A stretch of 23,963 nt of DNA from JAHIEZ01 sp964598275 (GTDB lineage: Bacteria; Patescibacteriota; Microgenomatia; UBA12405), in contig CAZRAZ010000005.1 of assembly GCA_964598275.1 (NCBI GenBank), positions 1-23,963 of the forward strand, read 5' to 3'. Each line of letters starts with the position of its first letter. Within the stretch, counting starts at the first letter, position 1. Under the pieces are notes generated by a model, which searched no databases, had not been told where the DNA came from, and worked only from the letters and a program-made list of their open reading frames with translations. The position numbers and the translations under genes are program-made. Of the stretch, positions 13,574 to 20,818 are shown piece after piece.

Positions 13574-14929
13574 ATGAAAAGAACCCTGATTTCCCGTACC
13601 CGCAACCTGGTCGATTCGTCCGTTAATCTCCGTGGTTGGGTAAATTCAATTCGTTCACACGGCAAGATCACCTTTATTGATCTTCGCGATCGCACCGGCA
13701 TTATCCAAATTGTCACCACTCAAAAAATAGCCGACTTAAAAGTTGAAAGTGTTATTTCCGCTACCGGCAAAATCCAAAACAGACAAGCCTCAAACTTCAA
13801 CCCCAACATGAGTACCGGCAAAATCGAAATGTTTACCTCCGACATCAAAGTTTTAGCCCCTGCTCAAGACCTGCCCTTCGATATTCATCAACCAGAGCTA
13901 AACGTTTCTTTACCGATCATGCTTGACTATCGCGCCGCCTCTCTTCGTCACCCCAAAACAAAAGAAATTTTCCAACTTCAAGCCACCATCACTCAAACCT
14001 TTCGCCAATTTATGCTCGACCGCCATTTTACCGAATTTCACGCTCCTACTTTGGTGGCTACCGCCACCGAGGGCGGTTCTCAAGTTTTCTCGGTTGACTA
14101 TTTTAACCACCGGGCTTTTTTGGCCCAAAGTCCCCAGTTTTACAAACAAATTATGGTTTCCGTTTTCGAAAGAGTTTTCACCGTCTCTCACGCCTACCGA
14201 GCCGAGCCCAGTGTTACCACCCGCCACCTAACCGAATATGTCGGTCTTGATGTTGAGTTTGGTTTTATTAATTCCTGGCGCAATGTCTATCTTTTGGCCG
14301 ACAAATTGGTCAAACACATTTTTTCTGTCATTGCCGACAAACATGCCGACACTCTTAAAACTTACCATGTTGCCATTCCAAAAACTGCCGATAAAACCCC
14401 GGTTGTCAAATTATCGAAAGCTCAAGACATTGTTTTTAAATTCAGCGGTCACGATATTCGCGGTCAACCCGATATGGATCCTGAAGCCGAAAGACAAATT
14501 TGTCAGTGGTCAGCCAAAGAACACGGCAGTGATTTGGTTTTTATCACTCATTTCCCTACTAAAAAAAGACCTTGGTACACCTATCCCGACCCCAAAAACC
14601 CCGAAGAAACCTTAAGTTTCGACTTAATCGGCTGTGGGGTTGAGTGGATTACCGGCGGTCAAAGAATCAATGATTATCAGGCCCTCAAAGCCAGTATCAA
14701 AAAAACCGGAGCCGATCCTAAAGACTTCGATATTCCTTACCTTCGGGCCTTCAAATATGGTATGCCTCCCGAAGGTGGTTTTTGCATCGGGTTAGAGAGG
14801 ATCACTCAAAACATTTTAAATTTGGATAATATTCGTCAAGCCACTCTTTTTCCCCGTGACATGGAAAGAGTCGATGTTAGATTGTCCACCCTCAATCCCC
14901 CAAAACCTTCCAAAAAAGCTAAAAAATGA
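13574..14929 (+). CDS. aspS: Aspartyl-tRNA synthetase, archaeal/eukaryal-type architecture
   Basis: This 451-aa class II synthetase charges tRNA-Asp, and perhaps also tRNA-Asn. An N-terminal OB anticodon-binding domain (about 1-105) has GWVNSIRSHGKITFIDLRDRTGIIQIV. The class II core has FHAPTLVATATEGGSQVFSV, AQSPQFYKQ, motif 2 HAYRAEPSVTTRHLTEY and motif 3 GLERI (406-410) followed by FPRD. It lacks the GAD insertion of the usual bacterial AspRS (about 590 aa), so it belongs to the shorter archaeal-type group, often non-discriminating. No AsnRS or GatCAB gene is in the window to test this. It overlaps the next gene by 4 nt. Confidence 0.92.
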   Translation: MKRTLISRTRNLVDSSVNLRGWVNSIRSHGKITFIDLRDRTGIIQIVTTQKIADLKVESVISATGKIQNRQASNFNPNMSTGKIEMFTSDIKVLAPAQDLPFDIHQPELNVSLPIMLDYRAASLRHPKTKEIFQLQATITQTFRQFMLDRHFTEFHAPTLVATATEGGSQVFSVDYFNHRAFLAQSPQFYKQIMVSVFERVFTVSHAYRAEPSVTTRHLTEYVGLDVEFGFINSWRNVYLLADKLVKHIFSVIADKHADTLKTYHVAIPKTADKTPVVKLSKAQDIVFKFSGHDIRGQPDMDPEAERQICQWSAKEHGSDLVFITHFPTKKRPWYTYPDPKNPEETLSFDLIGCGVEWITGGQRINDYQALKASIKKTGADPKDFDIPYLRAFKYGMPPEGGFCIGLERITQNILNLDNIRQATLFPRDMERVDVRLSTLNPPKPSKKAKK

Positions 14930-15825
14930 AAGTTAAACTTTTTCTCTTCTCGCTCCTGCCTTTTTTGTCTCTGGCAAACATCATCCTTTTTTCCCAACAA
15001 AAAATTATTGTCCCTCCCCCCGTCGATGCCTTGTCAAATTACCAACACCCTTCTATTCCCAAACTAACGTCTAATAATCTGCCTATCCTTCTCCGGTCGC
15101 CAAATTACATTGTCGTCGATTCGGCCACTAACACCATTCTTTTGGCCCAAAATAGCCACCAAAAAATTTTCCCAGCCTCTATTACCAAGTTAGCTACTGC
15201 TCTAACCGCTCTTAACGTTTATCCTCTAGACGAACTGATCACTGTTAAGCAGGCATACACCGAGGGCAAGGTTATGGAATTAAAGATCGGCGAAAAAATC
15301 ACCGTTCAATCTTTGGTTTCCGCCCTTTTGGTTTATTCTGCCAACGATGCCGCTTTTACTTTGGCCAATCATCATACCGGTGGTATCGATGGTTTTATAA
15401 ACCAGATGAATCTTTTAGCTCAAAAATATCAGTTAACCGATACTCACTTTGTCAATTACGACGGTATCCATCATCCGGAACACTTCTCCACTGTTTACGA
15501 CCTTTCTCAACTTGGCCGTTTGGCCCTAAAAAACCCGATTGTCAAACAGACCGTCAAACAAAAAAACTTAACCGTTACCGACATTGATAATACTATCAGC
15601 CACCAACTTTCCTCCACCAACGAACTTTTGGGTCTGGTTCCCGAAATTGAAGGTATCAAAACCGGCTGGACACCGGAGGCCGGCGGTTGTTTTATCAGTC
15701 TCTTAAATCTGGACGGTCATTATCTTATCTCGGTTGTCGCCCAAAGCGAAGATAGGTTTGCCGATACCCTTAAAATTCTAAACTGGGCTAAGCGCAATAT
15801 CATCTGGTCCGACTACCAACCCTAA
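14926..15825 (+). CDS. D-alanyl-D-alanine carboxypeptidase (PBP5/6-like)
   Basis: This 299-aa S11-family serine peptidase trims the terminal D-Ala of peptidoglycan stem peptides outside the membrane. The N-terminal signal or anchor covers about 5-22. The active-site motifs are SITK (85-88, Ser85 nucleophile), SAN (138-140) and KTG (245-247). The supporting motif ITVKQAYTEGKVMELKIGEKITVQSL is typical of DacA/DacF. There is no long C-terminal domain or amphipathic anchor, so the N-terminal segment may stay as membrane anchor. It overlaps aspS by 4 nt. Its end converges on the 347-aa protein gene with only 5 nt between. Confidence 0.94.
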   Translation: MKVKLFLFSLLPFLSLANIILFSQQKIIVPPPVDALSNYQHPSIPKLTSNNLPILLRSPNYIVVDSATNTILLAQNSHQKIFPASITKLATALTALNVYPLDELITVKQAYTEGKVMELKIGEKITVQSLVSALLVYSANDAAFTLANHHTGGIDGFINQMNLLAQKYQLTDTHFVNYDGIHHPEHFSTVYDLSQLGRLALKNPIVKQTVKQKNLTVTDIDNTISHQLSSTNELLGLVPEIEGIKTGWTPEAGGCFISLLNLDGHYLISVVAQSEDRFADTLKILNWAKRNIIWSDYQP

Positions 15826-15830
15826 AAATC

Positions 15831-16874
15831 CTATTCGGGACTGACCGCGCTTATGTCCACGGCCGATACATAAGCCACAAAATTATTTTCGCCTTCAAAC
15901 ACATACACCGGCTGCAAAAAATTAGTTAAACTGACCGGTTCAAAATAAGCCAGAAAAACCTTGGTAATTCTGATACTACTCTGATCGCTATCTGATGATG
16001 GCCAATAATTTCCACCTTGCAGTTCTTGCCAAGCCGTCTCTACTGGTTTTAACGGATAAGTCGAATATGATTCCCTGTCTATCGCAATATTTTTATAGTT
16101 AACCTCCACAATTTTCTTATTATCCATGCCGGTGCCGCTAATCAAAATCGACACCGGCGATCTGCCCTGCTGTTCCCCCAGTACCGACAAATCGGCAATC
16201 TTGTCTCTAAAAAAATCAACTCTAATCACGTTGGCTTCTTCTTGGCTCGGCGCCGATTTTAAACCACTGTTTTCTATTTTCCAAAAACTGCTTTCCTTTT
16301 CCCCCGACTCCAACTCCGGACTTAATTTTCCCCCGGCTTTCAAATATTCACTGGCCATCAATATGGCCTCATTTCTGTTTGGCACTCTGCCCGGCACCAG
16401 CAGTGTCTGATCTTCAAGATAGGGGTACTTTAATACAAAACTGCCATCCAGCACATTCATGGTCAAAGTTTGTTTTAAATTATCATTCCTAAATTCATAA
16501 ACACCATATCTTATCCTTCTTGGCTCACCCGCAAAACCCAAACCTGTCGCCACCTGCTTGTCGTACTCCAGGGCCAAAAAATCACTTGCCGGTCGATAAA
16601 TCACAAATATTTTTGCCTGATCGCTAAATTTAGGGAAACTGTCGTTTGCCAATTCTGCTCTAAATTCTTTTTTCACAAACTCTTTTTTGGGAAAATCGAT
16701 TTTGGGCAACAAACCATATCTCATTGTTGGCGGAACTATTGGCGGATTAGCTAGTCTATAAGCTTTAATCGCCCCCACCATTAAAGACCACAGCAATACA
16801 AACAGAAACAGGCCTCCTCCGCCATATTTTATTACTCTGCGGCTGTCATAAGCCACCTTGGTCAACGTTGCCAT
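15831..16874 (-). CDS. Membrane-anchored protein of unknown function
   Basis: This 347-aa protein has a short basic cytoplasmic start, one membrane helix (about 18-40, GGGGLFLFVLLWSLMVGAI) and a large soluble part, presumably outside. The soluble part has two similar alpha/beta halves. One contains RNEAILMASEYLKAGGKL; the other contains PVETAWQELQGGNYW and ends with LQPVYVFEGENNFVAYVSAVD. This layout recalls YycH/YycI-like or PepSY-like extracytoplasmic domains, but that is a loose resemblance. A TAGAAT box lies 5 nt before the ATG, and gltX is divergent with 79 nt between. I do not assign a function. Confidence 0.85.
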   Translation of the reverse strand: MATLTKVAYDSRRVIKYGGGGLFLFVLLWSLMVGAIKAYRLANPPIVPPTMRYGLLPKIDFPKKEFVKKEFRAELANDSFPKFSDQAKIFVIYRPASDFLALEYDKQVATGLGFAGEPRRIRYGVYEFRNDNLKQTLTMNVLDGSFVLKYPYLEDQTLLVPGRVPNRNEAILMASEYLKAGGKLSPELESGEKESSFWKIENSGLKSAPSQEEANVIRVDFFRDKIADLSVLGEQQGRSPVSILISGTGMDNKKIVEVNYKNIAIDRESYSTYPLKPVETAWQELQGGNYWPSSDSDQSSIRITKVFLAYFEPVSLTNFLQPVYVFEGENNFVAYVSAVDISAVSPE

Positions 16875-16879
16875 ATTTT

Positions 16880-16885
16880 ATTCTA
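16880..16885 (-). promoter_or_regulatory. -10 box of the 347-aa membrane protein gene
   Basis: TAGAAT on the minus strand lies 5 nt before the ATG at 16874. Only 79 nt separate this gene from divergent gltX, and they hold both promoters. Confidence 0.4.
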
Positions 16886-16941
16886 CAATATTCTTCACTC
16901 CCTCACTTTCCTGACTTTTAATCTCGTTTGTGCCTAGGTGG

Positions 16942-16947
16942 TAAAAT
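16942..16947 (+). promoter_or_regulatory. gltX -10 box, predicted leaderless
   Basis: TAAAAT lies 6 nt before the gltX ATG. No Shine-Dalgarno and no good -35 are seen. Confidence 0.45.
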
Positions 16948-16953
16948 AAGAAT

Positions 16954-18396
16954 ATGTCTTTAAAAAGTCCTGTTCGCACTCGCATTGCCCCCAGCCCCAC
17001 CGGCCAGATGCACGTTGGTTCTCTTCGTACCGCTCTTTACAACTATGCTTTTGCCAAACAAACCCAAGGCCAGTTTATTTTAAGAATTGAAGATACCGAT
17101 CAAAAACGTCTGGTTGTCGATGCTCAAACCAACCTGATTAACATTCTAAAAGTTTTCAAACTAAATTATGACGAAGGTCCTCTTGTTGGTGGTCCTCACG
17201 GTCCTTATATCCAAACTCAAAGGCTTGATATTTATCAAAAATATATCCAAAAACTGCTTCAAATTGGCCGGGCCTACTATTGTTTTTGCAGCTCCGACCG
17301 TCTCCAAAAAATGCGCCAAAACCAAGAAAAACATCAGCAAAAACCTCATTACGATCGCCGCTGCTTGTCTCTTGGCGAAAAACAGATAGAAAAAAAACTA
17401 AAAAACGGCGACCCCTTTGTCGTTCGTCTAAAAGTTCCCGACAATCAAGACATTGTTTGCCACGATCTCATCCGTGGTCAAATATTAATCAACAGTGCCG
17501 AGGTCGATGATCAGATCCTAATCAAATCAAACGGTATCCCCACCTATCATTTTGCCGTTGTTGTCGACGATCATCTGATGAAAATTTCTCACGTTATCCG
17601 TGGCGACGAGTGGATTTCTTCTTTACCCAAGCAAATTTTACTTTATCAGTATTTTGGCTGGAAACCGCCTATTTTTGTCCACCTGCCGGTTTTTCTCGAT
17701 CCGGCCGGTCGGGGCAAAATGAGCAAACGGCACGGTTCGGTTTCTGCCCAAAGTTTTCTTGACCAAGGCTATCTGCCTGCCGCTCTTTTAAACTACTTAA
17801 TGCTTTTGGGTTGGAATCCCGGTGATCAGCGTGAAATTTTTTCTCTCAAACAATTTATCGAAGAGTTCAATCTGGCAAAAGTTCACAAAACTCAACCGGC
17901 CTTCGATCAACGAAAGCTTGATTACCTCAACGCTTATTATATCCGCCAACTTTCTGCTCCCAAATTTGCCCACTTATTGACTCCTTTTACCCCCAAAATC
18001 AATCCCTCTCTTATCAAACAAATTGCCCCCCTCTTAAAAGAAAGAATCAACAAACTTACTGACGCCATTCCTCTGACTGAATTTTTTTACCAAGATGTCA
18101 GCTATTCCACTCAACTTCTATTTCAACGGGGGGCCGACAAAGATTTGGTAGTCGATATGCTTACCCAAACCCACGAAGCTTTAAAAAACATTTCTCATTG
18201 GCACCTTCAATTAATCCAGATGATTCTTCTCGACTTAATCGCCAAAAACAAATGGAACACCGGCCAATTTTTTATGATCTTCCGGGTAGCTATCTGCGGC
18301 GCCCCCCGCACCCTGCCCGTCGTCGACTGTCTGCCCTCTTTGGGCCAGGACAAGACCCTAAAAAAACTCTCCCTTGCTCTGGAAAAACTGAAATAG
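16954..18396 (+). CDS. gltX: Glutamyl-tRNA synthetase
   Basis: This 480-aa class I synthetase has RIAPSPTGQMHVGSLRTALYN, where MHVG (19-22) is the HIGH box, and KMSKR (255-259). It keeps a zinc site of the bacterial GluRS type: C110-x-C112, then 24 residues to C137 within YDRRC. The residue two after C137 is Ser where E. coli has His. The C-terminal helical anticodon-binding part is present, so the length is normal. It may charge both tRNA-Glu and tRNA-Gln, as is common in bacteria without GlnRS, but that is not testable here. The ATG is supported by a -10 box 6 nt upstream. Confidence 0.96.
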   Translation: MSLKSPVRTRIAPSPTGQMHVGSLRTALYNYAFAKQTQGQFILRIEDTDQKRLVVDAQTNLINILKVFKLNYDEGPLVGGPHGPYIQTQRLDIYQKYIQKLLQIGRAYYCFCSSDRLQKMRQNQEKHQQKPHYDRRCLSLGEKQIEKKLKNGDPFVVRLKVPDNQDIVCHDLIRGQILINSAEVDDQILIKSNGIPTYHFAVVVDDHLMKISHVIRGDEWISSLPKQILLYQYFGWKPPIFVHLPVFLDPAGRGKMSKRHGSVSAQSFLDQGYLPAALLNYLMLLGWNPGDQREIFSLKQFIEEFNLAKVHKTQPAFDQRKLDYLNAYYIRQLSAPKFAHLLTPFTPKINPSLIKQIAPLLKERINKLTDAIPLTEFFYQDVSYSTQLLFQRGADKDLVVDMLTQTHEALKNISHWHLQLIQMILLDLIAKNKWNTGQFFMIFRVAICGAPRTLPVVDCLPSLGQDKTLKKLSLALEKLK

Positions 18397-18405
18397 CTTT
18401 TTTGC

Positions 18406-18411
18406 TACACT
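18406..18411 (+). promoter_or_regulatory. Possible -10 box of the 18418 surface protein gene
   Basis: TACACT lies 6 nt before the GTG start, following the same -10-to-start spacing as elsewhere. It is a weaker match. Confidence 0.3.
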
Positions 18412-18417
18412 TTATCT

Positions 18418-19641
18418 GTGGTTCCAATCGCCATTTTAATATTTTTTCTTTCCGTCCTTCCTGTCTCTGCCAATGTTCATATCTGCAAAATCGATCCTTT
18501 GGCCGTCAGTGGTTCAGAATGGATTCAACTTTGCAATGATTCCCAAGACACGAACCAAGATCTATCCGGATACACCCTTCAAGATGCGGCCAATCACCAA
18601 ATCACCCTTAACTGTATTCTTCCTTTTGGCAAATCTTATTCAATCGCTTTTTCCGGTATCAATAATGACAACGAATATCTTTCCATTAAAAACAACGAAG
18701 ACAATATTATCGATTGTATCAGTTATGGTAATCAAACCTGCCCCGTCAATGATATTCATTTACCAAACCCCCAACAAAAAAAATGTTTTCTCTTTACCTC
18801 AAGTTGGGAAAATACCGATGATTGTTCTTCTTCTGGCACCCAGTACTGCATTGTCAACACTTCTACTCCTATACCTTCTCTCACTCCATTGCCGTCGCCG
18901 ACAGTCACCTCAACTTCCACGCCCACTCCCTCGCCGACCGTCACTGTTTCTCCCACTCCCGCTCCCGCCATTTCCATTTCAATCAGTTCACTACCCGACT
19001 CCGTCAAACTAGGAGACAGTTTTTCACTTGAATTTAATATTCAAGATGCCAACCCCTCCGCCGCCTATTATGTCAAAGCTTTTGGCGGTACCACCGACAA
19101 TTTTTCTATTCAAACCCAATCAAACAATAACTGGTACAATTTTAACAGCTCCTGGGATTCTTTCTCTCAATTTGCCACCGATACCAACGGTCATCTTCAG
19201 TCCTCTCTAACTGTCCGCGCCAAACCCGATCAGGAAACCGGCCAATACCAGCTTAAAATAAAACTCAAACAGGTCGATGGTAGTCAGGAAAAAGAAAGTC
19301 AAGCAAAAGAGATTTCTATTTTTGCCCCCGACCCCAGCAACACCCCGACTCCAACTCCCACTCCCACCTCCACTCCCGCTCTCATCTTTACCACTCCTTC
19401 TGTCACCCCTACTCGCACTCGTACCCCCACCCCCACTCCCACCTTACCCGCCACGACCGCAAGACTGTCAGCGGGCCCCAGTCCCATTTCCACTCCTGTC
19501 GTTCTTGGTCAAACCACCATTTCTTCACCATCATCTTTGCCAAAATCTTCTACCGTTGCCACCATTGCCAAAATACTTATGGCTCTTGGTACTCTAATGT
19601 TGCTTGTTCCGGCGGTAATAGCTAAAATTAAAAGGTGCTAA
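18418..19641 (+). CDS. Secreted, membrane-anchored surface protein with lamin-tail-like domain and Pro/Thr-rich spacers
   Basis: This 407-aa protein starts with GTG. It has a signal peptide (about 1-18, ending PVSA before NVHIC). Residues about 20-110 form a lamin-tail-like domain (SGSEWIQLCND, DLSGYTLQD, SYSIAFSGINNDNEYLSIKN, with several Cys). A Ser/Thr/Pro spacer covers about 132-180. A beta-rich domain covers about 185-295 (ISISISSLPDSVKLGDSFSLEF). A second TPTPT spacer covers about 300-345. The C-terminal helix (about 381-402) ends IAKIKRC. A LPKSS sequence just before this helix weakly resembles a sortase signal, but a plain C-terminal anchor is equally possible. The stop overlaps the VanZ-family gene by 7 nt. 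Confidence 0.85.
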   Translation: MVPIAILIFFLSVLPVSANVHICKIDPLAVSGSEWIQLCNDSQDTNQDLSGYTLQDAANHQITLNCILPFGKSYSIAFSGINNDNEYLSIKNNEDNIIDCISYGNQTCPVNDIHLPNPQQKKCFLFTSSWENTDDCSSSGTQYCIVNTSTPIPSLTPLPSPTVTSTSTPTPSPTVTVSPTPAPAISISISSLPDSVKLGDSFSLEFNIQDANPSAAYYVKAFGGTTDNFSIQTQSNNNWYNFNSSWDSFSQFATDTNGHLQSSLTVRAKPDQETGQYQLKIKLKQVDGSQEKESQAKEISIFAPDPSNTPTPTPTPTSTPALIFTTPSVTPTRTRTPTPTPTLPATTARLSAGPSPISTPVVLGQTTISSPSSLPKSSTVATIAKILMALGTLMLLVPAVIAKIKRC

Positions 19642-20000
19642 ACACAAAAATCCTGCGCTATCTTCCCTCTCTTGTTTGGATGGCCTTTATCTTTTTTTTA
19701 TCTTCCCAGCAAACCGTTGGTATCGGCGCTACCAAAACCGACCGCTTTCTTATTTTAAAAAGTTTTCACCTCATCGAATATTGTCTTCTTTTTCTTTTTT
19801 TATACTTTGCTTTTCGGCAAACCCCGAAATCTGCCTTTTTTACCTATCTCTATGCCCTGTCAGACGAACTTCACCAAAGCTTTGTTCCCGGCCGTGAAGG
19901 CAAGTTCGTCGACACTTTTATTGACCTTCTTGGTATAGCTATGGGCATCTTTTTGGTCAATAAGCTTATCAAAATAAGTTTCATCAAGAAATCTCTCTAA
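19635..20000 (+). CDS. VanZ-family small membrane protein
   Basis: This 121-aa protein starts with GTG, overlapping the previous stop by 7 nt. It has the VanZ-like pattern: WMAFIFFLSSQQ, KSFHLIEYCLLFLFLYFAF, LYALSDELHQSFVPGREGKFVDTFIDLLGIAMGIFL. Four hydrophobic segments are predicted. VanZ gives low-level teicoplanin resistance in vancomycin operons, but the wider family is found in many bacteria with unknown function. Nothing here points to antibiotic resistance. An AAAGG lies just before the GTG. Confidence 0.9.
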   Translation: MLNTKILRYLPSLVWMAFIFFLSSQQTVGIGATKTDRFLILKSFHLIEYCLLFLFLYFAFRQTPKSAFFTYLYALSDELHQSFVPGREGKFVDTFIDLLGIAMGIFLVNKLIKISFIKKSL

Positions 20001-20058
20001 GCTTCGGTCATTCTTGTTTTGATGCGGTTATTTTAAGAAAAATATAAGTTAGTTTGTG

Positions 20059-20086
20059 TTGACAACGACAAAGTTTTATTTATCAT
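20059..20086 (+). promoter_or_regulatory. Promoter upstream of the camelysin-like gene leader
   Basis: TTGACA (20059-20064) and TATCAT (20081-20086) are separated by 16 nt. Transcription would start near 20093, about 108 nt before the ATG. This long leader contrasts with the leaderless genes elsewhere in the window. Confidence 0.65.
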
Positions 20087-20090
20087 ACAA

Positions 20091-20134
20091 TTATGACAAG
20101 TCACTACTTTATCCTAACAAGACGACTGTCATAA
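20091..20134 (+). promoter_or_regulatory. Structured leader hairpin of the camelysin-like gene
   Basis: TTATGACA (20091-20098) and TGTCATAA (20127-20134) are exact inverted repeats. The stem extends to GTC/GAC with one bulged base. The loop contains TCACTACTTT (20101-20110), which can pair with the downstream Shine-Dalgarno AAGGAGGTGA (20175-20184): seven Watson-Crick pairs, two G-U, one mismatch. It could also be an operator for a dimeric regulator. Confidence 0.5.
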
Positions 20135-20135
20135 T

Positions 20136-20165
20136 ATCCGGCCCCCGCCGGATTTTTTATTTTTT
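20136..20165 (+). terminator. Rho-independent terminator inside the leader (attenuator-like)
   Basis: The stem ATCCGGC (20136-20142) and GCCGGAT (20147-20153) with a CCCC loop is followed by TTTTTTATTTTTT. It lies after the promoter at 20059 and before the Shine-Dalgarno and ATG of the camelysin-like gene. It could be an attenuator, the end of a small RNA of about 70 nt, or a stop for read-through from upstream. Confidence 0.8.
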
Positions 20166-20174
20166 AAATCCTTT

Positions 20175-20184
20175 AAGGAGGTGA
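20175..20184 (+). promoter_or_regulatory. Strong Shine-Dalgarno with unusually long spacing
   Basis: AAGGAGGTGA is a near-perfect ribosome binding site, but it lies 16 nt before the ATG at 20201, and no nearer in-frame start exists. The spacer is almost all A/T and includes TAAAAT. Confidence 0.7.
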
Positions 20185-20200
20185 AAACATAAAATAAAAT

Positions 20201-20794
20201 ATGAAAAAAATATTACTTTCATTAGTAGTTGTGGCTCTAGCCGGTACTGCCGTAGTCGGTGCTACCCGCGCTTACTTTAGCGATCAAGGTTCTGTTGCTG
20301 GTAATACAGTTGCCACTGGTACTTTGGAACTGACGGTCAACGAGTCTGCGGGTAAACCCTTCAGCATAACCAATGCTTATCCTGGCTACTGGAGTGGTTG
20401 GGAATATATGGATATCTACAATTCAGGATCCCTTCCTTTCGAAGCCAACATGACTTTATCCAAGACTGGTGGTAGTGGCGCCCTTTGGAATAAACTGCTA
20501 ATTCAACTGGCAACCGTGGGATGGGACAGCGTCTGCAATAATGGAGACGGCGGTGAGGTAATGATCTATAACGGTCTCGTTAACGCTTTCCCAGCTCAGT
20601 CGGTAGTCAGTGATATTAGTTACTGGCATTTAGCAAACGAAGACGATGGATCAGGTCCGCCGGACAATATCCGAGCTGGTTGGTCAGAACGAGTCTGTCA
20701 GAGAGTCGGAGTCGATGTCTCTGCCGGTAATGGTGTACAAGGTACTTCAGTCACCTTCGATGAAGTCGTTGATGCCGTCCAAGACAACGATTAA
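20201..20794 (+). CDS. TasA/camelysin-like secreted protein with SipW-type signal
   Basis: This 197-aa protein begins MKKILLSLVVVALAGTAVVG followed by ATRAYFSDQGSVAGNTVATGTLEL. This is the SipW-cognate signal and mature N-terminus typical of TasA/CalY (camelysin) proteins: hydrophobic core, Ala-x-Ala-like site, then AYFSD and a later ATGTLEL. The mature part is a beta-rich domain of about 170 residues with ITNAYPGYWSGWEYMDIYNSGSLPFEANM, the usual PG..W.....I.N.G.. pattern. Family members form extracellular fibres or matrix. A SipW-type peptidase gene follows. G exceeds C on the coding strand here, the reverse of its neighbours, which may reflect high expression or transfer. The camelysin-type protease activity is not inferred. 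Confidence 0.85.
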   Translation: MKKILLSLVVVALAGTAVVGATRAYFSDQGSVAGNTVATGTLELTVNESAGKPFSITNAYPGYWSGWEYMDIYNSGSLPFEANMTLSKTGGSGALWNKLLIQLATVGWDSVCNNGDGGEVMIYNGLVNAFPAQSVVSDISYWHLANEDDGSGPPDNIRAGWSERVCQRVGVDVSAGNGVQGTSVTFDEVVDAVQDND

Positions 20795-20818
20795 ATCAAC
20801 TCGATCACGACTTAGTCA

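Noticed and set aside
18756..19493. Minus-strand ORFs with Val/Gly-rich repeats
   Set aside because: They are the reverse complement of the Pro/Thr-rich stalks in the surface protein gene and carry no start signals.
19635..20000. Vancomycin or teicoplanin resistance gene
   Set aside because: Only the VanZ family fold is supported. None of the other van genes are nearby, and the family is widespread without a link to resistance.
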